Shown here piece after piece: positions 7,942 to 16,883 of a DNA stretch of 64,000 nucleotides. A program made the position numbers and the translations under genes. Under the pieces are notes generated by a model. It worked only from the letters and a program-made list of their open reading frames with translations, was not told the DNA's origin and searched no databases. The stretch covers positions 310,001 through 374,000 of the forward strand of contig NZ_JAWUDN010000002.1 in the NCBI RefSeq assembly GCF_044430645.1, written 5' to 3'. Each line of letters begins with the position of its first letter. The stretch's first letter is position 1. The DNA is from Ewingella allii. GTDB lineage: Bacteria; Pseudomonadota; Gammaproteobacteria; Enterobacterales; Enterobacteriaceae.

Positions 7942-9702
7942 ATGTTACTTAAATGGAAAAAGCCGTTAACCATAATGGCATTGCTGGTCAGCGGCTCGCT
8001 TCACGCGGCGTCCAACCCCGCGGTAGAAGCCAAAAACGGCATGGTGGTCACTTCGCAATATCTGGCCTCTCAGGTGGGTGTCGACATTCTCAAGATAGGC
8101 GGGAACGCCGTTGATGCCGCCGTGGCCGTTGGCTACGCTCAGGCCGTGGTTAACCCATGCTGTGGCAATATCGGCGGTGGGGGCTTCATGACGGTGCACC
8201 TTGCCGACGGCAAAGACACCTTTATCAATTTCCGCGAAACCGCCCCAGCCGCCGCCAGTGCCAACATGTATCTGGACGCCGATGGCAAAGTGAAAAAAGA
8301 CGCCAGTCTGTATGGGTATCTCGCCTCGGGCGTTCCGGGCACCGTGCTCGGCATGGACACCGCCCAGCGCGAATACGGCAAGCTGACCCGCGAGCAGGTG
8401 ATGGCTCCGGCGATTAAACTGGCCCGTGAAGGCTTTGTCCTCACCCGCGCCGACACGGATATCCTCGACACGACGGTAAAACGCTTCAAAGAAGACCCTG
8501 AGGCCGCGCGCATTTTCCTGCGCAAAGACGGCACTGCCCTACAACCGGGCGACAAACTGGTGCAAACCGACTTAGCCAACACGCTGGAATCCATTTCAAA
8601 ACAGGGCCCGGATGCTTTTTACAAAGGTAAAATCCCGGCCGCGGTGGAAGCCGCGTCAAACAAGGGTGGAGGCATCCTGACCGCCGCCGACTTCGCCAAC
8701 TACAAAGTCACCGAGACGGCGCCAATCACCTGTAGCTATCGCGGCTACAAGTTTGTCTCAGCACCGCCACCAAGCTCTGGCGGCGTGACCATGTGCGAAA
8801 TCCTCAATATCCTCGAAGGCTATGACCTGAAGAGCATGGGCTTTAACTCCGCGGCGTCCATTCACTACATGACCGAGGCCATGCGCCACGCCTACATGGA
8901 CCGCAACACCTATCTCGGCGACCCAGAGTTCATCAAGAACCCGATTGATCGTCTGGTCAGCAAAAGCTATGCCGAAGAGATTCGTAAGAAGATTCAGGCA
9001 GATAAGGCCACGCCTTCCGAACAAGTTCAGCCGGGAATGGAGCCGCACGAAAAGCCAGAAACCACTCATTACTCGATTGTCGACAGCATGGGTAACGCGG
9101 TTTCCACCACTTACACCGTCAATGGCCGCTTTGGTTCCGTGGTTATCGCGCCAGGAACCGGCTTCTTCCTGAATGACGAAATGGACGACTTCACGGTCAA
9201 AGTGGGTGAGAAAAACCTCTACGGTTTGGTGCAGGGCACGCGTAACTCCATCGCCCCCGGTAAGCGCCCACTATCCTCCATGAGCCCGAGCTTGGTGACC
9301 AAAGACGGCAAGATCTTCATGGTTCTGGGTTCACCGGGTGGTTCACGCATCATCACTATCACCCTGCAAACCGCCCTCAACGTGATTGATTTCGGCATGC
9401 CTCCGCAGGAAGCCGTTGACGCGCCGCGTATCCACCACCAGTGGCTACCGGATGAGGTGTATTACGAGCAGCGAGGCGTTTCAGCCGACAGTCTGAACAT
9501 TCTGGCCAAGATGGGCTACAAGATGGTTGAGCAGACCCCGTGGGGCGCGACCGAGCTGATTATGGTCGGCCTGCCGGGTGCGGTTGGCGTGACGCCGGCT
9601 AACTCGGGCAATGACTCGGCTGTGTCGGGCAAAGTGCGTGAAGGCTATCTGTATGGCGCGAATGATGTGAGACGCCCGGCGGGCGCCGCCATCGGCTATT
9701 AA
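7942..9702 (+). CDS. ggt: gamma-glutamyltransferase
   Basis: This periplasmic Ntn-hydrolase cleaves the gamma-glutamyl bond of glutathione and other gamma-glutamyl compounds, transferring the glutamyl group to water or amino acids. The 586-aa precursor has a signal peptide of about 22 residues (KWKK, a hydrophobic core, then SLHAA). The self-cleaving threonine, which becomes the N-terminus of the small subunit, is T375 in ETTHYSIVD. The substrate-binding Arg is R98 in NFRETAP, and the PLSSMSP and GSPGGSRI motifs of the small subunit are present. It follows ATG 7942 with CAGGAG upstream. It stands alone between two terminators, next to the peroxiredoxin gene, so both neighbours touch thiol metabolism, but no shared transcript is indicated. 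Confidence 0.95.
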   Translation: MLLKWKKPLTIMALLVSGSLHAASNPAVEAKNGMVVTSQYLASQVGVDILKIGGNAVDAAVAVGYAQAVVNPCCGNIGGGGFMTVHLADGKDTFINFRETAPAAASANMYLDADGKVKKDASLYGYLASGVPGTVLGMDTAQREYGKLTREQVMAPAIKLAREGFVLTRADTDILDTTVKRFKEDPEAARIFLRKDGTALQPGDKLVQTDLANTLESISKQGPDAFYKGKIPAAVEAASNKGGGILTAADFANYKVTETAPITCSYRGYKFVSAPPPSSGGVTMCEILNILEGYDLKSMGFNSAASIHYMTEAMRHAYMDRNTYLGDPEFIKNPIDRLVSKSYAEEIRKKIQADKATPSEQVQPGMEPHEKPETTHYSIVDSMGNAVSTTYTVNGRFGSVVIAPGTGFFLNDEMDDFTVKVGEKNLYGLVQGTRNSIAPGKRPLSSMSPSLVTKDGKIFMVLGSPGGSRIITITLQTALNVIDFGMPPQEAVDAPRIHHQWLPDEVYYEQRGVSADSLNILAKMGYKMVEQTPWGATELIMVGLPGAVGVTPANSGNDSAVSGKVREGYLYGANDVRRPAGAAIGY

Positions 9703-9714
9703 TCTGCATCCTTC

Positions 9715-9822
9715 GCACCGTCTCGGCGGTTGGCTGCCTGTCCTCACCCCAGTCACTGACTGATGTAAGCTCCTGAGGCTTCGGGCAGTTGCCGCCTTGA
9801 TACAGCGCGAATGATTTTGGTT
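9715..9822. repeat. degenerate interspersed repeat after ggt
   Basis: The stretch contains GGTTGGCTGC, CTCACCCCAGTCACT, TGTAAGCTCCTG, TGCCGCCTTG and ends GCGAATGATTTTGG. In the same order these match a noncoding repeat of about 125 bp that I recall as very common in Yersinia, Serratia, Pectobacterium and relatives, which is bounded by TATACCC and GGGTATA. Here the outer ends are decayed. It encodes nothing. Confidence 0.55.
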
Positions 9823-9835
9823 AAACATAAATATG

Positions 9836-9875
9836 AAAAAGCCCCGAGCTTATGTGAGCGCGGGGCTTTTCTTTT
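9836..9875. terminator. bidirectional terminator between ggt and proY
   Basis: GCCCCGAGC and GCGCGGGGC form a stem around a short loop (9841-9866), with A5 on the left and TTTTCTTTT on the right. It separates the converging ggt and proY genes. Confidence 0.85.
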
Positions 9876-9894
9876 AACGGATGTAAGTGCTTGC

Positions 9895-11292
9895 TTAGCT
9901 TTGCGCCGCCAGCTTCTTACGGTCGTTACGGCGTTTAAACGCGTAACCGATCAGCAGCACGGCGACCCACACCAGCCCGGCGTAAAGAGACACGCGCGTG
10001 GTCGGGAAGTAGCCGATTAAGCCAATGATAAAGAACAGGAAGATAATCGCGATAACCGAGGTAAACACCCCGCCACGCAGTGGGAATTCCAGCTCGCTCA
10101 CCTGCTGTTTGCTCAGTTTGCGGCGGAAGGCGATTTGCGAGAACAAAATCATAATCCACACCCACACGGTAGCGAAGGTCGCCAGCGAGGCGATAACCAG
10201 GAAGACGTTTTCCGGCATGATGTAGTTGAGATACACCGCCACCAGCAGCGCCGCCATCATCACCAACACCGTGACCCAGGGAATGCCGCGACGGGACACC
10301 TTGCTGAACATCTTCGGCGCGTGGCCCTGACCCGCCATGCCGTGCAGCATGCGACCCACGCCAAACACGTCGCTGTTAATCGCTGAAAGCGAGGCGGTGA
10401 TCACCACGAAATTCAAAATACCGGCAGCAATGGTGATGCCCATGTGCTGGAAAGTCAGCACGAACGGGCTGCCCTGCGTCCCGACCTGATTCCACGGGAA
10501 GATAGACATAATCACAAATAGCGTGCCCACGTAGAACACCAGAATGCGCCACGGCACGGAGTTAATGGCTTTCGGAATCGACTGCTTCGGATCTTCAGCT
10601 TCTCCGGCGGTGATACCAATAATCTCAATCCCGCCGTAGGCAAACATCACCAGCTGGAGCGAGAGAATGGTGCCCATAATCCCCTGACTGAAGAAGCCGC
10701 CGTTGCTCCACAAATTGTGAATCCCGGTAGGCTGCCCGCCGTTGCCGATACCCCAAATGATGATGCCGAAGCCCGCCACAATCATGATGATGATGGTCAG
10801 CACTTTGAAGAAGGAGAACCAGAACTCCAACTCGCCGAAAACTCTGACGCTCATCAGGTTGATGCCACCGATGATAAGCACCACGCTCAGCACCCAAATC
10901 CAGTGAGGCACCTCGGGGAACCAGACGCCCATATAGATGCCGAAGGCGGTGACGTCGGCGATGGCGACAATCAAAATCTCGAAGCAGTAGGTCCAACCGG
11001 TGATGTAACCCGCCAAAGGCCCGAGATAATCCTGCGCGTAGCGCGAAAACGAGCCGCTCTGCGGGTTGTTAACCGACATCTCACCCAGCGCGCGCATGAT
11101 GATAAACGCCACGATCCCGCCGACCAGATAGGCCAGCAACACGCTTGGCCCGGCTAACTTAATCGCGTCCGCCGAGCCGTAAAACAGACCGGTGCCGATG
11201 GCCGAGCCGAGCGCCATAAAGCGAATGTGTCGGGTAGTCAGGCCGCGCTTTAACTTAGTCGCTGGCGGCTCTTTCTCAACTGATTGCTGCAT
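9895..11292 (-). CDS. proY: proline-specific permease ProY (APC family)
   Basis: This inner-membrane amino-acid:proton symporter has 465 aa and about 12 membrane segments. It follows E. coli ProY closely through long blocks, including LKRGL.TRHIRFMALGSAIGTGLFYG, WTYCFEILIVAIADVTAFGIYMG and YGGIEIIGITAGEA. The first two blocks carry the amino-acid permease signature with its substrate-binding glycine stretch. The N-terminus MQQSVEKEPPATKLKRG is a few residues longer than in E. coli. In E. coli ProY is cryptic, and transport of proline in this organism is inferred from the family. It lies downstream of brnQ, separated by a terminator, so it probably has its own promoter. Confidence 0.93.
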   Translation of the reverse strand: MQQSVEKEPPATKLKRGLTTRHIRFMALGSAIGTGLFYGSADAIKLAGPSVLLAYLVGGIVAFIIMRALGEMSVNNPQSGSFSRYAQDYLGPLAGYITGWTYCFEILIVAIADVTAFGIYMGVWFPEVPHWIWVLSVVLIIGGINLMSVRVFGELEFWFSFFKVLTIIIMIVAGFGIIIWGIGNGGQPTGIHNLWSNGGFFSQGIMGTILSLQLVMFAYGGIEIIGITAGEAEDPKQSIPKAINSVPWRILVFYVGTLFVIMSIFPWNQVGTQGSPFVLTFQHMGITIAAGILNFVVITASLSAINSDVFGVGRMLHGMAGQGHAPKMFSKVSRRGIPWVTVLVMMAALLVAVYLNYIMPENVFLVIASLATFATVWVWIMILFSQIAFRRKLSKQQVSELEFPLRGGVFTSVIAIIFLFFIIGLIGYFPTTRVSLYAGLVWVAVLLIGYAFKRRNDRKKLAAQS

Positions 11293-11346
11293 GTGAATTT
11301 ATCCAATTCTTTTGTTCATCAAGGCTGATGAGGGACTCAAACCAAT

Positions 11347-11375
11347 GAAAAAGCCACGGAAGGGTTTTCCGTGGC
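11347..11375 (-). terminator. intrinsic terminator of brnQ
   Basis: Read on the minus strand, the perfect 9-bp stem GCCACGGAA/TTCCGTGGC is followed by five T. It lies in the 154-base gap between the brnQ stop and the proY start. Confidence 0.85.
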
Positions 11376-11446
11376 CTGATTGGCGAAACATTCTTCAAAC
11401 GCAATTATATGACTGAAACGTGACGCCAGTGAACCACCAATGTCAT

Positions 11447-12766
11447 TTACTGATGAGCCGTCACGCTGCGCGGTCCGCTAATCTTGTCGTAAATCCCAGC
11501 GAGAACCAGCATCACCAGCGAAGGTGGCAGCCATGCCAGGCCCTGCGCCGCCAGCGGCAGATTCGCAGTCCAGGCTGGCATGATATCAGCCAGAGCCGAG
11601 GCTTTAACGCCATCGACCAGTCCGAACAACAGGCTAACCACCATTACCGGTGCCACGATGCGCGTGGTGCTATTCCACCAGCGCAGGGTGAAGCTCAGCA
11701 CCACCAGCACGATACAAGGCGGGTAAATCGCCGTCAGCACCGGGATAGAAATCTGAATCAAATGGCTCAGGCCCAGATTCGACACCAGCATAGAGAACAG
11801 GCCGAGGATAAACACCAGCGAGCGGTAAGAGAGTGGCAGATACTGGGCGAAGAACTCCGCGCAGGCGCAGGTCAGGCCCACCGCCGTCACCATACAGGCG
11901 ATGAAAATCAGCGCGCCAAGGAAGAAGCTACCCACGCCGCCGAAGGTGTGTTCGACATAAGCATGCAGAATAACCGCGCCGTTAGTGGCGTCAGGCACCA
12001 GCGAGGCGCTATTTTCGCCCAGCTTGAACAGGCTGAGGTAGACCAGCATCAGGCCGACACCGGCAATCAGGCCCGCCAAAATAGTGTAGCGAGTCAGCAG
12101 CTTGGCGTCAGACACGCCGCGAGAGCGCGCCGCGTTAACAATTACAATACCAAACACCATCGCGCCCAGCGTATCCATCGTCAGGTAACCATTGACGAAA
12201 CCGCTGGAGAAAGGCACGTGCTGGTAGGCTTCGGCAGCAGGCATGCTCTGCCCCGCTGGCCACAACACGGCGGCCAGACCTAAAACGCCCAGCGCGACCA
12301 TTTTCAGCGGCGCGAGGAAGTGGCCCACGGTGTCCAGCAGGCGGCCCGGATAGAGGGAGATACCAATCACCAGCGCGAAGTAAACGACGCTATAAATGAA
12401 CAGCGGCAGCGGGCCGTCGCCGGTTAGTGGTGCGATCCCGACTTCAAAAGAGACGGTGGCAGTACGCGGCGTGGCGAACAGCGGCCCGACGGCCAGATAG
12501 CAAACCGTAGCCAGCAAAATGCCCGCGGCGCGGCCAATCGGCGAGCTCAGCGCGTCAACACCACCACCCACACGAGCCAGTGCAATCACGGTCATGACCG
12601 GCAGGCCCACGGCGGTTATCATAAACCCTGCCGCCGCCCACCAGACTGCGGGACCGGCCTGTAAACCGACCATCGGCGGGAAGATGATATTCCCGGCACC
12701 GACGAATAAGGCGAAGGTCATAAAGCCCAACGCCAAAATATCTTTGCTTGATAAACGAGTACTCAT
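11447..12766 (-). CDS. brnQ: branched-chain amino acid:cation symporter BrnQ
   Basis: BrnQ takes up leucine, isoleucine and valine across the inner membrane. The protein has 439 aa, exactly the E. coli length, with about 12 membrane segments. Family landmarks are the N-terminal LGFMTFALFVGAGNIIFPP, LGALIFIACMVTAVGLTCACAEFF and the C-terminal region ending near ISGPRSVTAHQ. The start ATG at 12766 gives MSTRLSSKDILALGFMTFALF. The long gene-free region upstream carries its promoter. Gene order phoB-phoR-brnQ-proY is the same as in E. coli. Confidence 0.96.
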   Translation of the reverse strand: MSTRLSSKDILALGFMTFALFVGAGNIIFPPMVGLQAGPAVWWAAAGFMITAVGLPVMTVIALARVGGGVDALSSPIGRAAGILLATVCYLAVGPLFATPRTATVSFEVGIAPLTGDGPLPLFIYSVVYFALVIGISLYPGRLLDTVGHFLAPLKMVALGVLGLAAVLWPAGQSMPAAEAYQHVPFSSGFVNGYLTMDTLGAMVFGIVIVNAARSRGVSDAKLLTRYTILAGLIAGVGLMLVYLSLFKLGENSASLVPDATNGAVILHAYVEHTFGGVGSFFLGALIFIACMVTAVGLTCACAEFFAQYLPLSYRSLVFILGLFSMLVSNLGLSHLIQISIPVLTAIYPPCIVLVVLSFTLRWWNSTTRIVAPVMVVSLLFGLVDGVKASALADIMPAWTANLPLAAQGLAWLPPSLVMLVLAGIYDKISGPRSVTAHQ

Positions 12767-13232
12767 GATTGGTGTCGTGTTGCCTGTTCAAATGAATAAA
12801 GTGACCGATGCTAACGCCTGTTCTTTCGTTATAACGTCAATGAGCGAGATAACCGCCTGACAATGCCATTTCGAGGAGAGAAAGAAGCCTAAAATGCCTG
12901 ATGATATGCAGATGAAATGTTGTAATTCAGGAATAGTTCAGCGACAGCGGGCGGTAAGGTAAACGTTTATGTCGTGAAAAGGCAAGCCGAGATCCAAAAA
13001 GCAGAGCCTTAGACCAGACTTTTACCAAAAAGCAGTGCATATCACTAAGTCACTAGAGATATGCAAAACATGATATGTATGATTATTCATCAAATTAAGC
13101 ACAAGATACAGACTATTGCCGCTAAAACTGCGCGAAATCGCCAAGAACGGGTCGTTTCCCGTACGTTTATAAGGTGTTAATGAAAGGTTGAGCTACTGAT
13201 TGGCAGGCTGGGGTAAGCCTCTGGCATAAAAG
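12767..13232. other. long non-coding region between phoR and brnQ
   Basis: No reading frame in these 466 bases looks like a protein. The first 100 bases hold the brnQ leader and promoter. An imperfect hairpin, GCATATC at 13037-13043 pairing with GATATGC at 13058-13064, is the only clear structure. The segment 13020-13130 is AT-rich. No small RNA with a recognisable name was seen. Confidence 0.5.
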
Positions 13233-13266
13233 AAAAAAGCTGCCCGATGAGCAGCTTTTATTTTTT
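13233..13266. terminator. terminator at the end of the phoBR operon
   Basis: AGCTGC and GCAGCT (13239-13258) pair around a short loop, with A-rich sequence on the left and TTTTATTTTTT on the right. Read on the minus strand it follows phoR by about 20 bases and ends in T6. Confidence 0.8.
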
Positions 13267-13287
13267 AACATTCATGCCAGCAGAATA

Positions 13288-14613
13288 TTACTTCGTATCT
13301 TTCACTTTGCCCGGCGTAGCGGAACTGGCTGGCACCACCAGACGCTGTGGCAGGGTAAACATAAATCGCGTGCCGACACCCACTTCGCTCATGATATCCA
13401 GCTTTGAGTTGTGGTGGCTGAGCGCGTGCTTAACGATTGCCAGCCCCAGCCCGCTGCCGCCCGTCTGTCTAGATCGCGCTTTGTCGACGCGGTAGAAGCG
13501 CTCCGTCAGGCGCGGCAGGTGCTGTGGCTCAATGCCCGGCCCGTTATCACTGACCTGAAACTGCGCCCCCAGCGGCGTTTGCTGCCAGCTGACTTCAATG
13601 CGCGTGCCAGTCGGCGTGTGGTTCACCGAGTTATACACCAGGTTAGACACCGCGCTGCGCAGCTGATCCTCATTGCCAAACACCTGCAACTTGTCGTTTA
13701 CGCGGAACACAATCTCGTGGCGACCATTACTTAAAGTCTGCACCTCGCGCTCCAGCATGCCCATCATCAGCGGCATATCCACCTTCTCATTGAGATCAAT
13801 GTTGGTGGCTGCTTCGATGCGAGACAGCGTCAGCAGCTGTTTCACCAGTCCGTCCATGCGTCGCGTCTGCTCCTGCATGGTGTCCAGCGCCTTGCTGCGG
13901 AAAGGCTCTTCCAGCTTGGCGTCTTCCATCATCTCCAGATAGCCCTGCAACACGGTCAGTGGCGTGCGCAGCTCATGGCTGACGTTGGCAAAGAAGTTGC
14001 GACGCGCCCCTTCCAACTGACGCATTTGGGTGACGTCACGCGCCACCATCAGCAGCTGACCTTCGGAATAAGGCATCACGCGGAACTCAACGTAGTGCTC
14101 ATTATTGAGCTGCAAATTCAGCGCGCGGTTAAATTCTCGGTTCTGAATCCAACTGCGAAACTCGGGGTAACGCAGCAGGTTGAAGATATGCTGCCCGTTA
14201 TCTTCCGGCCAGCGGAATCCCAACAAATCCTGAGCCAAGCCGTTACACCAGAAAATATTGCCTTCTTCGGTCGCCAGCACCACGGCATCGGGCAGAGACT
14301 CTGCCCCGCTGCGAAAACGTTTGATGAGTTGACCGAGTTCACGCCGCCGCCGACGGTTACGCATTTGCATCTGGTTCAACCCATAAAACAGCGGTTCCCA
14401 GCTCCAGCGGCCATTTGGTGGGGTGATGCTGCGATCGAGCCACAGCCAGTGAGAGAGTTTAAGCTGGTTATAATAGTTCCAGCCCAGCGCCGCCAGCAGC
14501 GACGCAAATAGCAGCCATCCGTAATGGCCGAAGAAAATACCGATGATCAATGCTGGCAGACAGAACAGAAACAGTTCCCCCGCCAGACGCTTCCAGGACA
14601 GACGTTCTAACAC
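13288..14613 (-). CDS. phoR: phosphate regulon sensor histidine kinase PhoR
   Basis: PhoR is the membrane sensor kinase that phosphorylates PhoB when phosphate is scarce and dephosphorylates it when phosphate is plentiful. The 441-aa protein has two N-terminal membrane segments (about residues 10-30 and 30-48), a basic linker QMRNRRRRR near 84-91, and a PAS domain (about 100-200). The dimerisation box FFANVSHELRTPLTVL follows, with the phospho-accepting H213 as in E. coli, and then the ATPase domain with its N, G1 (DNGPGIEPQHLPRL) and G2 (GGSGLGLAIVKH) motifs. The start is GTG at 14613. It is the second gene of phoBR, separated from phoB by 115 bases that contain a short repeat element. Confidence 0.96.
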   Translation of the reverse strand: MLERLSWKRLAGELFLFCLPALIIGIFFGHYGWLLFASLLAALGWNYYNQLKLSHWLWLDRSITPPNGRWSWEPLFYGLNQMQMRNRRRRRELGQLIKRFRSGAESLPDAVVLATEEGNIFWCNGLAQDLLGFRWPEDNGQHIFNLLRYPEFRSWIQNREFNRALNLQLNNEHYVEFRVMPYSEGQLLMVARDVTQMRQLEGARRNFFANVSHELRTPLTVLQGYLEMMEDAKLEEPFRSKALDTMQEQTRRMDGLVKQLLTLSRIEAATNIDLNEKVDMPLMMGMLEREVQTLSNGRHEIVFRVNDKLQVFGNEDQLRSAVSNLVYNSVNHTPTGTRIEVSWQQTPLGAQFQVSDNGPGIEPQHLPRLTERFYRVDKARSRQTGGSGLGLAIVKHALSHHNSKLDIMSEVGVGTRFMFTLPQRLVVPASSATPGKVKDTK

Positions 14614-14654
14614 ACAGATTCTCCGCTGCGGCGAGCCGAAAGGCCCCTACATAC

Positions 14655-14722
14655 TATACCCAAAATCATGGGGTTACCGAGCGCGGCCTTGCGCCCAGAC
14701 ATCCTGAAGTATCAAGGGTATA
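14655..14722. repeat. 68-bp MITE-like repeat between phoB and phoR
   Basis: The element is bounded by a perfect terminal inverted repeat, TATACCC (14655-14661) and GGGTATA (14716-14722). Its inner ends, TATACCCAAAATCAT and CTGAAGTATCAAGGGTATA, match the two ends of the interspersed repeat recalled for Yersiniaceae and relatives. It therefore looks like an internally shortened copy of the family seen at 9715-9822. It fills most of the phoB-phoR gap, so the phoBR transcript must contain it, and it can fold through its ends. Confidence 0.65.
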
Positions 14723-14728
14723 AATGAC

Positions 14729-15418
14729 TCAGTAACGGGTAGAGAACCGGTAACCCGTTCCACGTACCGTTTGAATCATTCTGTCATGTCCGCTGGTTTC
14801 TAACGCTTTACGCAAGCGACGAATATGAACGTCTACCGTGCGATCTTCAACATAAACGTTAGTGCCCCAGACGTTATTCAGCAACTGCTCACGGCTGTAA
14901 ACCCGCTCAGAATGCGTCATAAAGAAGTGCAGCAATTTGAATTCTGTCGGCCCCATGTCCAGCGCCTGCTCGTTCGCCATAACGCGATGAGAGGACGGGT
15001 CGAGGCTCAGCCCCTGCATGTCGATCACTTCTTCCACCGCCATCGGGGAAATTCGACGCATTACGGCTTTAATACGCGCCACCAGCTCTTTCGGAGAGAA
15101 AGGCTTGGTGATGTAGTCGTCCGCGCCCACTTCCAGACCGCGCACTCGGTCTTCCTCTTCGCCACGGGCTGTCAGCATCATGACCGGGATTTCACGCGTT
15201 AGCGCTTCGCGTTTGAGATGTTTGATAAACTGAATGCCGGAACCGCCCGGTAACATCCAGTCGAGCAAAATAAGCTCGGGGAATGGCTCAATCAACCGGG
15301 CTACTGCCGAGTCGAAATCTTCTGCTTCCACTGCCTGGTAGCCGTTTTGTTCCAGTACAAAGCACACCATTTCACGGATCGGAGCTTCATCTTCAACCAC
15401 TAAAATACGTCTAGCCAT
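14729..15418 (-). CDS. phoB: phosphate regulon response regulator PhoB
   Basis: PhoB is an OmpR-type response regulator that binds Pho boxes once phosphorylated by PhoR. I start at ATG 15418, MARRILVVEDEAPIREM, which gives 229 aa as in E. coli; the upstream in-frame codons at 15448 are rejected. The receiver domain covers residues 1-120 with acidic pocket E9/D10, phospho-acceptor D53 in LLLDWMLPGGSG and the conserved Lys in DDYITKPFSPKEL. The winged-helix domain covers about 130-229 with the recognition helix in VYVEDRTVDVHIRRLRKAL. A Pho box upstream points to autoactivation. Confidence 0.97.
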   Translation of the reverse strand: MARRILVVEDEAPIREMVCFVLEQNGYQAVEAEDFDSAVARLIEPFPELILLDWMLPGGSGIQFIKHLKREALTREIPVMMLTARGEEEDRVRGLEVGADDYITKPFSPKELVARIKAVMRRISPMAVEEVIDMQGLSLDPSSHRVMANEQALDMGPTEFKLLHFFMTHSERVYSREQLLNNVWGTNVYVEDRTVDVHIRRLRKALETSGHDRMIQTVRGTGYRFSTRY

Positions 15419-15466
15419 CGTAGGTCCTGCCAAAAGGTTAGCGATCATTGTTTGATTGCGGAGGGG

Positions 15467-15500
15467 ATTATGCGTCAGTTTTGTGACATTTTTATGAAAA
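15467..15500 (-). promoter_or_regulatory. Pho box and -10 region of phoB
   Basis: Read on the minus strand the region runs TTTTCATAAAAATGTCACA, then AAACTGACG and CATAAT. The 11-base periodic TTTTCAT / ATGTCAC / CTGACG half-sites and the CATAAT -10 box correspond closely to the phoB promoter of E. coli as I remember it. The site lies 49-82 bases upstream of the phoB start. Confidence 0.85.
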
Positions 15501-15644
15501 TCGCTCAGCAGCCAAACTAAGTGTAGCTAAGCCTTCATTAATGCGTCATGTCGTTGAAATCCGCCTGATTTAGCGAGGACAGCCCCCAGCCTGACGTTTA
15601 TACTTTGCGGCAAACTGTTGCAGCACACCAACAACGGGAGTTTC

Positions 15645-16883
15645 ATGCGCCTGATCCACACTTCAGACTGGCACTTAGGCCAGTATTTCTTCACCAAAAG
15701 CCGTGCCGCCGAGCATCAGGCGTTTTTGCGCTGGTTGATAGAACAGGTGGAGCGCCATCAGGTTGACGCCGTGATTGTGGCAGGTGACATCTTTGATACC
15801 GGCTCGCCGCCGAGCTATGCTCGCGAGCTGTACAACCGTTTTGTGGTCGATCTGCAAAGTACCGGCTGCCAGCTGATCGTGCTGGCGGGTAACCACGACT
15901 CGGTCGCCACGCTGAATGAGTCCCGCGAGCTGCTCTCCTGCCTGAATACCCGCGTAATTGCCACCGTGGGCGAAGACTTATCCCAGCAGGTTCTGACCTT
16001 AAATCATCGCGACGGCACGCCGGGCGCGGTACTGTGCGCCATCCCCTTCCTGCGCCCGCGCGACCTGATTGCCAGTCAGGCCGGGCAGTCCGGCAGCGAC
16101 AAGCAGCTGGCGTTACAGGAAGCCATCGCCGCGCACTATGACGCGCTGTATCAGGCAGCGCAGGCCGAACGCCAGAAACTGGGCCTGCCTCTGCCCATTA
16201 TTGCCACCGGCCACCTGACCACCGTCGGCGTCAGCACCTCGGACTCGGTGCGCGACATTTATATCGGCACCCTCGACGCCTTCCCGGCGCAGGCTTTCCC
16301 GCCGGTGGATTATGTCGCCCTTGGGCACATTCACCGCGCCCAGTGCGTGGCGAAAACCGAGCATATTCGCTACAGCGGCTCGCCGATTGCCCTGAGCTTC
16401 GACGAGCTGAGTAAGGTGAAAAGCGTCTATTTATTGGATTTCACCGGCGACCAGTTAAACAGCATCGACACGCTGGAGATCCCGCAATTCCAGCCGATGC
16501 AGATGATCAAGGGCTCTTTGGCCGAGATTGAACAGCAGCTGAAACAGTTTACCGACGCCGCCCGCGACCAGCCGGTGTGGCTGGATATCGAGGTCGCCAC
16601 GCAGGACTACCTGAGCGATATTCAACGCCGCATTCAGGCTCTCACCGCCGACCTGCCGGTGGAAGTGGTGCTGCTGCGCCGCAGCAAAGAGCAGCGGCTG
16701 AACAGCATTTCTCAGCAGGAAAAAGAGACCTTGAGCGAGCTGAGCGTCAGCGAAGTTTTCGAGCGCCGTCTGGCACTGGAAAGCGAAGTCGATGAAAGCC
16801 GCCAAAGCAGAATGCGCACCCTGTTCGCGCAAATCGTAGAACAAGTACAAAGCGGCGAGTCAGCGGAGGACGGCGCACAATGA
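15645..16883 (+). CDS. sbcD: exonuclease subunit SbcD
   Basis: SbcD is the Mre11-type nuclease of the SbcCD complex, which cleaves DNA hairpins and palindromes and trims double-strand ends. The start is ATG 15645 after CGGGAG, giving MRLIHTSDWHLGQ and 412 aa. The calcineurin-like phosphoesterase motifs are all present: DWHLG (residues 8-12), GDIFDTGSPPS, GNHDS, a GHLTT block and GHIHRA near residue 227, together binding two manganese ions. A C-terminal capping domain follows from about residue 275. The gene is divergent from phoB and overlaps sbcC by four bases (ATGA), which indicates translational coupling. Confidence 0.96.
   Translation: MRLIHTSDWHLGQYFFTKSRAAEHQAFLRWLIEQVERHQVDAVIVAGDIFDTGSPPSYARELYNRFVVDLQSTGCQLIVLAGNHDSVATLNESRELLSCLNTRVIATVGEDLSQQVLTLNHRDGTPGAVLCAIPFLRPRDLIASQAGQSGSDKQLALQEAIAAHYDALYQAAQAERQKLGLPLPIIATGHLTTVGVSTSDSVRDIYIGTLDAFPAQAFPPVDYVALGHIHRAQCVAKTEHIRYSGSPIALSFDELSKVKSVYLLDFTGDQLNSIDTLEIPQFQPMQMIKGSLAEIEQQLKQFTDAARDQPVWLDIEVATQDYLSDIQRRIQALTADLPVEVVLLRRSKEQRLNSISQQEKETLSELSVSEVFERRLALESEVDESRQSRMRTLFAQIVEQVQSGESAEDGAQ

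Noticed and set aside
11420..12283. A 287-codon open frame antisense to brnQ
   Set aside because: It is opposite a clear BrnQ gene and is full of His, Gln and Arg with no membrane segment or motif; it is a shadow frame.
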